The notes under the pieces were generated by a model. It did no database searches, was not told the DNA's origin, and saw only the letters and a program-made list of their open reading frames with translations. From JBDNBY01 sp039767595 (GTDB lineage: Bacteria > Pseudomonadota > Alphaproteobacteria > Rhodobacterales > Rhodobacteraceae): a DNA stretch of 13,062 nucleotides. Every line of letters starts with the position of its first letter. Positions within the stretch are counted from its first letter, which is position 1. Below are positions 5,794 to 12,001 of the stretch, in pieces. The stretch is taken from contig JBDNBY010000023.1 in the NCBI GenBank assembly GCA_039767595.1, positions 1 to 13,062 on the forward strand. Direction: 5' to 3'. A program made the position numbers and the translations under genes.

Positions 5794-7908
5794 ATGTCAT
5801 CATCACTTACGGCCCTATCACGAGATGAAGCTCGCGTTGAAATTGCCCAATTGGTTGAGCAGATCAATGCGGCGAATATTGAGTATCACCAAAACGATGC
5901 GCCGCGTATGTCGGATGCGCAGTATGATGAAAAAAAGCTGCGTCTCATTGCACTGGAAACGGCGTTTCCCGATTTAACAATTGAGGATACCCCAACTGCC
6001 AAAGTTGGCGCGGCACCGGCCTCGGGGTTTGGAAAAATCACGCATAAACGGCAAATGCTATCGTTGTCGAATGCCTTCACAGACGATGATATCCGTAGCT
6101 TTTATGACCAAGTTTCACGGTTTTTATCCGTGTCTTCCGATAACGAACTCGCGCTGTGTGTTGAGCCAAAAATTGACGGCCTCTCATTATCATTGCGCTA
6201 CGAGGGCGGGGCATTGGTTTATGCGGCCACGCGCGGAGATGGCGATATCGGTGAAAATGTGACTCAAAATGCGCGTAGCATTTCCGACATCCCACAAACC
6301 CTGACCACTGAATTGGATGTCTTAGAAGTGCGCGGCGAAGTTTACATGGCCCGCTCTGATTTTGCGGCACTCAATGCGGCACAACAGGCGCGCGGGGCCA
6401 ACCTCTTTGCCAATCCACGCAACGCTGCGGCGGGCTCATTGCGTCAACTCGATCCTTCGGTCACAGCATCTCGACCATTGCGTTTTTTTGCCTATGGCTG
6501 GGGCGAGATTTCATCGCCTCTTGCCGCCTCGCAATTTGCAGCGCTTGAACAGTTGGGCGCCTTGGGCTTTGTTCTTAACCCATTGATGCAACGCTGTGCG
6601 ACCGTGGATCAAGCCTTGCGCCATTATGCGCATATCGAAGAACAGCGCCCTCATTTGGATTACGACATCGACGGTGTTGTCTATAAATTAGACGACTTAG
6701 CCCTTCAAACGCGCGCCGGTTTTCGGGCCAAAACGCCGCGATGGGCGATTGCGCATAAATTTTCGGCCCAAACCGCGTGGACGCGGCTCATTGGGATTGA
6801 TATCCAAGTCGGCCGCACGGGCGCCTTGTCCCCCGTCGCGCGATTAGAGCCTGTGACTGTGGGAGGTGTGGTCGTGTCAAATGCAACGCTGCATAATTCT
6901 GATTACATCGAAGGGCGCGATTCAAACGGTGATCCGATCCGAGACGGGCGCGATATTCGCACTGGTGATTTAGTTGAGATCTATCGCGCGGGCGACGTGA
7001 TCCCGAAAATTCGAGATGTGAACCTTTCTGAACGCCCTGATGCGGCGACGCCGTATGTCTTTCCCGATCAGTGTCCCGCCTGCGCCTCGCCTGTGATCCG
7101 CGAAGAGGGGGATGCCGTTCACCGTTGCACGGGCGGCATGATTTGCCCCGCACAAGCCGTTGAAAAGTTAAAGCATTTCGTATCCCGCAAGGCGCTTGAT
7201 ATCGATGGGCTGGGCGCCAAACAAATTGAGCGGTTTTATGACGATGGGTGGATCAAAGAGCCAGCCGATATGTATCACCTTGAGGCGCGCTACAGCAGCG
7301 GCCTGCAGCGCCTCGCCAATAAAGAGGGCTGGGGTGAGCAAAGCGCGCGCAAATTATTCGCCGCGATTGCAAGTAAATCATCCGCACCCTTTGACAAAGT
7401 GCTCTTTGCCCTTGGCCTGCGCCACATTGGCGAAGTTACGGCCAAGGCCATCGCGCGGCATTTTGAAACATGGGATCGGTTTTGGGACACGCTGGGCCGT
7501 GCCGCCCAAGGGCACCCTGAGGCGATTGAGGCGCTGCAGGCGATTGATGGCATTGGCGATGTGATGGTGCACTCTATGATCAGTGCCGTTCAAAACGAGG
7601 CCGAGCGCGCCGCGATCGAGCGGCTTGTTGCAGTGGTGGATATTCAAGATATGCTCAAGGCCGCGGTCCGCGCGGGGCCATTTGCGGGCAAAACCCTAGT
7701 GTTCACAGGAACGCTTGAACACATGGGCCGCGCCGAAGCCAAACATAAGGCCGAAGAAATTGGCGCCAAAGTTGCCTCTTCCGTTTCAAGTAAAAACGAC
7801 TTTTTGATTGCGGGCGCCGGCGCCGGAAGCAAGGCCAAAAAGGCCGCTGACCTCGGCGTGAGTGTCCTTGATGAGGGGCAGTGGATCGAGATGTTAGCAG
7901 GCTCATGA
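5794..7908 (+). CDS. ligA: NAD-dependent DNA ligase
   Basis: LigA seals nicks in replication and repair using NAD+. The 704-residue protein has the full architecture: domain Ia (YHQNDAPRMSDAQYD), an adenylation domain with nucleophile K126 in EPKIDGLSLSLRYEGG, and an OB fold around residues 320-400. A four-cysteine zinc finger follows (C427, C430, C445, C451), then helix-hairpin-helix repeats (for example LQAIDGIGDVM) and a C-terminal BRCT domain (about 627-704, starting AGPFAGKTLVFTGTLE). Start: GGAGAGG at 5784-5790 precedes ATG 5794. In-frame alternatives at ATG 5767 and TTG 5743 lie in or before the leader hairpin and align with nothing in the family. The gene is 61 bases after ctrA and overlaps recG by ATGA. 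Cotranscription with ctrA is possible. Confidence 0.97.
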   Translation: MSSSLTALSRDEARVEIAQLVEQINAANIEYHQNDAPRMSDAQYDEKKLRLIALETAFPDLTIEDTPTAKVGAAPASGFGKITHKRQMLSLSNAFTDDDIRSFYDQVSRFLSVSSDNELALCVEPKIDGLSLSLRYEGGALVYAATRGDGDIGENVTQNARSISDIPQTLTTELDVLEVRGEVYMARSDFAALNAAQQARGANLFANPRNAAAGSLRQLDPSVTASRPLRFFAYGWGEISSPLAASQFAALEQLGALGFVLNPLMQRCATVDQALRHYAHIEEQRPHLDYDIDGVVYKLDDLALQTRAGFRAKTPRWAIAHKFSAQTAWTRLIGIDIQVGRTGALSPVARLEPVTVGGVVVSNATLHNSDYIEGRDSNGDPIRDGRDIRTGDLVEIYRAGDVIPKIRDVNLSERPDAATPYVFPDQCPACASPVIREEGDAVHRCTGGMICPAQAVEKLKHFVSRKALDIDGLGAKQIERFYDDGWIKEPADMYHLEARYSSGLQRLANKEGWGEQSARKLFAAIASKSSAPFDKVLFALGLRHIGEVTAKAIARHFETWDRFWDTLGRAAQGHPEAIEALQAIDGIGDVMVHSMISAVQNEAERAAIERLVAVVDIQDMLKAAVRAGPFAGKTLVFTGTLEHMGRAEAKHKAEEIGAKVASSVSSKNDFLIAGAGAGSKAKKAADLGVSVLDEGQWIEMLAGS

Positions 7909-9995
7909 GCGGACGGCCCGAACTCCTCTTTCCTTTGTTTGCTGGCATGAGCTCGCTCAAAGGCGTAGGGGCCAAAACGGCCGAAAAAATGGAGCAGATC
8001 CAGATTATGCATCCGCGTGATCTCTTGTTTCATTTGCCTCTTTCGGTGATTGATCGCCGCCTCCAAGACACCATTGATCATGTCCCTTCTGGGCATGTGG
8101 CGACGGTGCGCGGCACAGTCGGAGAGCACCGCAAGCCGTTTAAGCGCACGGGCGCCTACCGCGTTGCGTTTATGCCGGCCGATGGCGATTTGATCGAGTT
8201 GGTCTTTTTCCATGCTAAAGAGTCGTACCTGCGCTCGGTCCTACCTGAAGAGAACGAACAAGTGATCTCTGGGAAGATTGAGCGTTTTGACGGGCGGGTG
8301 CAAATGGCCCATCCCGATTACATCGTGCCGCCGCACAAGGCCGACACTATTCCGCCGTGGCAGCCGGTCTATCCGCTCACGCATGGGATTTCGGCCCGCG
8401 CGATGTATCAAGCGGTGCAGGCCGCATTGCCGCTCATGCCGCAGTTTGACGAATGGATTGATCCGCATGTGGTCGCACAGCGGGAGTGGCCCGCGTGGTC
8501 CCGCGCCGTGCACGCCGCCCACGATATCCAAAGCGCCAGTGACGTCAGTGGTCAAAGCGCGGCGCGCCAACGGCTGGCCTATGATGAATTTTTCGCCCAT
8601 CAATTGACCTTGGCCATTGCCCGATCGCAACGAAAGGCGCAAAAAGGTCGATCCAACATATCGCAAGGCGCGCGCGCGCAGGCCTATCTTGATCGGCTAC
8701 CCTATGCGCCGACAGGGGCGCAGATCCGAGCCGCGCATGAGATTCGCGCCGATCTCGGATCCCAAGAGCGGATGAACCGCTTGCTTCAGGGGGATGTCGG
8801 ATCGGGCAAAACACTTGTTGCAATCCTTGCGCTGCTTGATGCTGTGGAGGCGGGCGGTCAGGGGGTTCTTATGGCCCCGACTGAGATCCTTGTGCGTCAA
8901 CATGCAGAGTCGTTGGCCGATTTAGCCCATATCGATGTCTGCGTCGAGAGTTTAACGGGCCGCGACACGGGCCGCACGCGCCAATCGAAATTAGAGCGCT
9001 TGGCCAGCGGCGAAATCGATATTCTCATTGGCACGCATAGTGTGTTCCAAGAGGGGGTCGCGTTTCACGATCTGCGCCTTGCGATTATTGATGAACAGCA
9101 CCGCTTTGGCGTGGCGCAACGGTTGTCCTTGGGGCAAAAGGGCGCCAAGACCGATACCCTCGTGATGACAGCGACGCCGATCCCGCGCTCTTTGGCCTTG
9201 GCGCAATATGGTGATATGGATGTCTCGATTTTGGACGAAAAGCCAGCGGGCCGCAAACCCGTTACAACCAGCGCCTTGCCGCAATGGCGCGAGGCAGATT
9301 TGATCGAGCGGGTGCGCCATGCGCTTGAGGCGGGGGCGCAGGTCTATTGGGTCTGTCCTTTGGTTGAAGAGAGCGAAGTTTTAACGTTAAAATCGGCTGT
9401 GGAGCGGCACAAAACCCTCTGCGGTGTATTTGGCCCAGAGGTGGTCAGCCTTGTGCATGGCCAACAACATCCCACGGACAAAGACGAAAATATGCGGCGC
9501 TTTACAGGCGGGGATGCGCGTATTTTGGTCGCAACAACTGTGATCGAAGTGGGGGTGAACGTCCCAACCGCCACAATCATGATCATCGAGAACGCAGAGC
9601 ATTTTGGTTTGGCGCAGCTCCATCAATTGCGCGGCCGCGTGGGGCGCGGATCACAGGCGTCGCATTGCATTTTATTCTATGCCTCTCCCGTGAGTAAAAC
9701 GGCCCAAGAACGATTGCGGATCATGCGCGCCAGTGAAGATGGTTTTGTCATTGCGCAAAAGGATTTGGAAATGCGCGGGGCGGGGGATGTGTTGGGCACG
9801 GTGCAATCAGGCCTGCCAAAATTCCAAGTGGCCGATATCGAATCGCAATCGGATTTGATGCAACTTGCGCAAAACGATGCCCGAGCGCTGTTGACCGTTG
9901 ATCCGAAATTAGAGGGCGCGCGCGGACGTGCAGCGCGCTATTTATTATGGCTTATGAGGCATGATCAGTCGATCAAACGATTAAAAAGCGGTTAA
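7905..9995 (+). CDS. recG: RecG, ATP-dependent DNA helicase
   Basis: RecG is a double-strand DNA translocase that regresses stalled replication forks and processes D- and R-loops. The 696-residue protein begins with a wedge/OB domain (LKGVGAKTAEKM at 18-29, helix-hairpin-like, and PDYIVPP at 137-143). It carries the superfamily 2 helicase motifs: Walker A GDVGSGKT (296-303), motif II IIDEQHRFG (394-402), motif III TATPIPR (422-428), motif V VIEVGVNVP (about 545) and motif VI QLRGRVGRG (about 573-581). The C-terminal DLEMRGAGDVLGT is typical of RecG. The ATG at 7905 overlaps the ligA TGA (ATGA, 7905-7908), indicating translational coupling. An upstream in-frame GTG at 7881 would add eight unsupported residues. 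No terminator separates recG from the 40-codon gene downstream. Confidence 0.97.
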   Translation: MSGRPELLFPLFAGMSSLKGVGAKTAEKMEQIQIMHPRDLLFHLPLSVIDRRLQDTIDHVPSGHVATVRGTVGEHRKPFKRTGAYRVAFMPADGDLIELVFFHAKESYLRSVLPEENEQVISGKIERFDGRVQMAHPDYIVPPHKADTIPPWQPVYPLTHGISARAMYQAVQAALPLMPQFDEWIDPHVVAQREWPAWSRAVHAAHDIQSASDVSGQSAARQRLAYDEFFAHQLTLAIARSQRKAQKGRSNISQGARAQAYLDRLPYAPTGAQIRAAHEIRADLGSQERMNRLLQGDVGSGKTLVAILALLDAVEAGGQGVLMAPTEILVRQHAESLADLAHIDVCVESLTGRDTGRTRQSKLERLASGEIDILIGTHSVFQEGVAFHDLRLAIIDEQHRFGVAQRLSLGQKGAKTDTLVMTATPIPRSLALAQYGDMDVSILDEKPAGRKPVTTSALPQWREADLIERVRHALEAGAQVYWVCPLVEESEVLTLKSAVERHKTLCGVFGPEVVSLVHGQQHPTDKDENMRRFTGGDARILVATTVIEVGVNVPTATIMIIENAEHFGLAQLHQLRGRVGRGSQASHCILFYASPVSKTAQERLRIMRASEDGFVIAQKDLEMRGAGDVLGTVQSGLPKFQVADIESQSDLMQLAQNDARALLTVDPKLEGARGRAARYLLWLMRHDQSIKRLKSG
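9981..9995 (+). promoter_or_regulatory. CtrA-like box at the 3' end of recG
   Basis: TTAA (9981-9984), seven bases, TTAA (9992-9995) matches the CtrA core TTAA-N7-TTAA, but the next base is T instead of the preferred C. It lies over the last recG codons and stop, 79 bases before the start of the 40-codon gene and 20 bases before the SOS-type box. It could be chance; such a core is expected about 0.1 times per window of this size at roughly 54% GC (rough estimate). Confidence 0.4.
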
Positions 9996-10048
9996 TGTTC
10001 TCATTTGTTCTTTTTGTTCTTGCATTGTTCGTTAATATATGCGAACAA
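9996..10048. repeat. Phased TGTTC direct repeats with an inverted CGAACAA arm
   Basis: TGTTC occurs at 9996-10000, 10006-10010, 10015-10019 and 10026-10030, so start-to-start distances are 10, 9 and 11 bases, close to one helical turn each. The last copy is the left arm of an inverted repeat, TTGTTCG (10025-10031) and CGAACAA (10042-10048), with ten AT-rich bases between. Only the last two direct copies have the exact LexA spacing; the others may be half-sites or a site for another regulator. Confidence 0.6.
10016..10030 (+). promoter_or_regulatory. LexA (SOS) box, alphaproteobacterial type
   Basis: GTTC (10016-10019), seven bases, GTTC (10027-10030) is an exact match to the direct-repeat LexA operator established for Rhodobacter, Caulobacter and rhizobia (GTTC-N7-GTTC). 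It sits 44 bases upstream of the ATG at 10075. TTGTTC (10014-10019) could be a weak -35 element and TAATAT (10033-10038) or TATATG (10036-10041) a -10, so a bound repressor would cover the promoter. Confidence 0.65.
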
Positions 10049-10074
10049 AGTGTTAACAGATTGAGGAGAATATC

Positions 10075-10197
10075 ATGGCCAAACGTGCAGCAGACTTCGT
10101 TGTTTTACTAGAAGAAAGCCCCATTGTAGAATGGATGGGCGCCGCATGCCTGTGTGCCGGTTTTGTTGGTATTTTGTTCTCATCCCTGATCTTGTAA
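10075..10197 (+). CDS. 40-residue single-span membrane protein, putatively SOS-regulated
   Basis: The ORF has 40 codons plus TAA. GAGGAG at 10063-10068 is an excellent Shine-Dalgarno six bases from the ATG. The protein starts MAKRAADFVVLLEESPIVEW, a basic then mixed amphipathic stretch, and ends in about 20 hydrophobic residues (MGAACLCAGFVGILFSSLIL) up to the C-terminus, with two cysteines. This looks like a tail-anchored inner-membrane microprotein. It has its own AT-rich upstream region with a LexA-type box and a strong terminator 53 bases downstream, so it forms a compact single-gene unit behind recG. I do not recognise the family. Caulobacter SidA, an SOS-induced membrane division inhibitor of 29 residues, is a functional analogy only; no sequence similarity is claimed. 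Confidence 0.75.
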   Translation: MAKRAADFVVLLEESPIVEWMGAACLCAGFVGILFSSLIL

Positions 10198-10219
10198 TAC
10201 GATCAGCCGATTTTCTATT

Positions 10220-10244
10220 GCGTCTCTTTTTCTGCCTTAGACGC
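10220..10244. repeat. Small inverted repeat before the terminator
   Basis: GCGTCT (10220-10225) and AGACGC (10239-10244) form a possible six-pair stem with a 13-base loop. It has no T-run on either side and lies just upstream of the main terminator. It may protect the 3' end of the mRNA on either strand. Confidence 0.35.
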
Positions 10245-10249
10245 CACTC

Positions 10250-10273
10250 ACGCCCCGTTTGGGGCGTTTTTTT
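10250..10273 (+). terminator. Rho-independent terminator for recG and the 40-codon gene
   Basis: ACGCCCC (10250-10256) pairs with GGGGCGT (10261-10267) around a GTTT loop, followed by a T-run to 10273 (seven T at 10267-10273). The T-run lies on the plus strand only, so it stops rightward transcription. The T-run overlaps the stop codon of the convergent Fe-S scaffold gene (10272-10274). Confidence 0.92.
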
Positions 10274-10712
10274 ATGGCTGCATCGCCGTTTCAAGCGCCT
10301 TGAGATACAATAGGATCGAGGCGTGCCGATTTTTAAACTCGCGCGCCGCACGCAGCAATTCAAGTTTTTCAAAGGGCGCTTGTGGCGTGGGGCCATCTTG
10401 AGTGAGCATCGCCTCGAGCTGCGTGCGGGCCAATGTGATTTGAGGCAAGTCCGCGCCCACCGCGGCCTGCGCAACAGCACTGGCCGCCGCTTGACCCAAG
10501 GCGCAGGCGCGCACAGTGTGTGACAGCTCGGCAATGCCATCATCATCCATCACGACATGCAGTTCGACCGAAGATCCGCACTGCGGCGATCGCGCATAGC
10601 CGCGCCGTGCCGCGGCGCCCAAACTCTGTGCCGGTCTCGTTTCGGGCAAGCTTGAGGCCAGCTCTAATAAAGCGGCGGAATATAAACTGACAAGATCGGG
10701 TTGCGCTGACAT
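10272..10712 (-). CDS. IscU/NifU-N-like iron-sulfur cluster scaffold protein
   Basis: This 146-residue protein resembles the IscU/SufU scaffold on which [2Fe-2S] clusters are built. The first two ligand cysteines are seen, C45 in RSPQCGSSVEL and C70 in VRACALGQAAAS. The third ligand position is changed: IscU has HCSIL, while here EFKNRHASILL has H130-A131, so the third cysteine is an alanine. Start: ATG 10710-10712 (MSAQPDLVSLYS) fits the family, whereas an in-frame ATG at 10742 would add ten residues without a Shine-Dalgarno. The gene is divergent from hisI across 56 bases and convergent with the small membrane protein gene. The altered ligand suggests an accessory scaffold or carrier, not the main IscU. 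No isc or suf genes are adjacent. Confidence 0.82.
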   Translation of the reverse strand: MSAQPDLVSLYSAALLELASSLPETRPAQSLGAAARRGYARSPQCGSSVELHVVMDDDGIAELSHTVRACALGQAAASAVAQAAVGADLPQITLARTQLEAMLTQDGPTPQAPFEKLELLRAAREFKNRHASILLYLKALETAMQP

Positions 10713-10719
10713 GCTGCTT

Positions 10720-10736
10720 CTCACTAGATAGGTGAG
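10720..10736. promoter_or_regulatory. Dyad CTCAC-N7-GTGAG between the scaffold gene and hisI
   Basis: Perfect five-base arms (10720-10724 and 10732-10736) flank seven bases in the short divergent intergenic region. Its symmetry and position suit an operator acting on one or both genes. No regulator is recognised. Confidence 0.35.
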
Positions 10737-10768
10737 TAACATCTAATCTTGTGCGCGAGGGATTCAAA

Positions 10769-11137
10769 GTGGCAAACCCAAAATTCGACATCACGTCTTT
10801 GAAATTTAATGATCAAGGTCTGATCCCCGCGATTGCCCAAGATCATCGCACCGGCGAAGTGCTGATGATGGCGTGGATGAATGCCGACGCGATCACGCGC
10901 ACATTGGACAGCGGTCAGGTCACCTATTGGTCGCGCTCGCGTCAATCCTTCTGGATCAAAGGTGAGAGCAGCGGTCATCGGCAGGCCTTGATCGAGCTGT
11001 GCATTGATTGTGATCGCGATGCGATTTTAGTGAAGATTGAACAAACCGGTCCCGCGTGCCACACCCATCGCCGCAGTTGTTTTTACACGTCGGTCCAAGA
11101 GGGGCACGAAGTGGAGCTTATGGCGCCCATGACCTAA
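10769..11137 (+). CDS. hisI: HisI, phosphoribosyl-AMP cyclohydrolase
   Basis: HisI opens the purine ring of phosphoribosyl-AMP, the third step of histidine synthesis, in the cytoplasm. The 122-residue stand-alone enzyme (no HisE fusion) has the metal motifs: D80, D82 and D84 with C81 in LCIDCDRDAI, then C97 in GPACHTHRRSCF and C104. MMAWMN and TYWSRSRQSFWIKGESSGH are family signatures. Start: GAGGG at 10757-10761 is seven bases from GTG 10769. An upstream GTG at 10751 would add six residues and has no Shine-Dalgarno. No other his gene is nearby. Its TAA directly abuts the TGA of the convergent gluQ (0 bases between). Confidence 0.96.
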   Translation: MANPKFDITSLKFNDQGLIPAIAQDHRTGEVLMMAWMNADAITRTLDSGQVTYWSRSRQSFWIKGESSGHRQALIELCIDCDRDAILVKIEQTGPACHTHRRSCFYTSVQEGHEVELMAPMT

Positions 11138-12001
11138 TCACGCGCTGGGGAGGGGCAGGCCGACCATGGCCCAAATCTCCGCAGGGCTGTGGCCCGCCGC
11201 GCGATAGGTCGAGATCGCGCGCGCATCATCGCGTTTGGCCAAACGCTTACCCCTCTCGTCGCGGATAATCGCATGGTGCCAATAGCGCGGCGTGGGGAGG
11301 TTCAGCAGGCGTTGCAACACAATATGCACGGCCGTCGCCTCTTGGAGGTCAACGGCGCGGCAGACATCTGTGATCCCTGTTTCCGCGTCATCAATCACTG
11401 TCGTGAGGTGATAGGAGGCGCCCAAGTTTCGGCGCAGCAGAACCACATCGCCAATGTGATGGCACAGCTTGTGCGCATTCCATGCGTGATCTGTGCGGGT
11501 TTCATGGTCGAAAAATTCGATTGTCCCAACAGCCACAGCGGCGCGCGCCATATCAAGGCGCAATGGCACGCCCGATGGCATCTGCGTCGGGCGCGGGGCG
11601 CTGCGACAGGTGCCTGGATAGACGACGCCATCTGGCCCAACGAGCGGCGCCCCTTCTTGTGGGGCATTGGCGGCGGCCTCGATGTCGCGCCGGCCACAGG
11701 TGCATGGGTAGAGTAGATCCATATCCCATAACTTTTCCAATGACTTATGGTAAATGTCTAATCTTTTGGATTGCCACGTCACCTTGGGGGCGATGGGGAT
11801 GCCGAGCCATGCGATATCTTCAAAAATCAGATCCGCCCAAATGGCGCGCGCGCGCGATTGGTCGAGATCATCCATGCGCAAAAACAGCGCGCCCTCGTGG
11901 GCATGGCTCAGCTGCGCATTGCGCCCTAATGAATAGGCATGACCGAGATGGAGCGGCCCCGTGGGGCTAGGGGCAAAGCGAAAACGACGCTCTGCGCTCA
12001 T
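11138..12001 (-). CDS. gluQ: GluQ, tRNA glutamyl-Q(34) synthetase
   Basis: This glutamyl-tRNA synthetase paralogue lacks the anticodon-binding domain and attaches glutamate to queuosine at position 34 of tRNA-Asp. The 287-residue protein (full length for GluQ) has the class I motif FAPSPTGPLHLGH (residues 9-21). The zinc site is CTC (C100, C102) with Y128 and C132 in YPGTC, the same ligand pattern as E. coli GluQ. KRLAKRDDA (252-260) takes the place of KMSKS. The ATG at 11999-12001 overlaps the TGA of trmFO (ATGA, 11998-12001), so translation is coupled to the upstream trmFO. Confidence 0.95.
   Translation of the reverse strand: MSAERRFRFAPSPTGPLHLGHAYSLGRNAQLSHAHEGALFLRMDDLDQSRARAIWADLIFEDIAWLGIPIAPKVTWQSKRLDIYHKSLEKLWDMDLLYPCTCGRRDIEAAANAPQEGAPLVGPDGVVYPGTCRSAPRPTQMPSGVPLRLDMARAAVAVGTIEFFDHETRTDHAWNAHKLCHHIGDVVLLRRNLGASYHLTTVIDDAETGITDVCRAVDLQEATAVHIVLQRLLNLPTPRYWHHAIIRDERGKRLAKRDDARAISTYRAAGHSPAEIWAMVGLPLPSA

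Noticed and set aside
9379..9392. Perfect palindrome TTTTAACGTTAAAA
   Set aside because: Lies inside recG codons (VLTLK) and has TTAA spaced by two, not the seven bases needed for CtrA; probably chance.
10073..10546. 157-codon minus-strand frame crossing the microprotein gene, terminator and scaffold gene
   Set aside because: Basic low-complexity product, runs through a terminator hairpin and overlaps two better-supported genes.
11189..11716. 175-codon frame opposite gluQ
   Set aside because: Shadow frame: gluQ has all catalytic and zinc motifs, this product has none.
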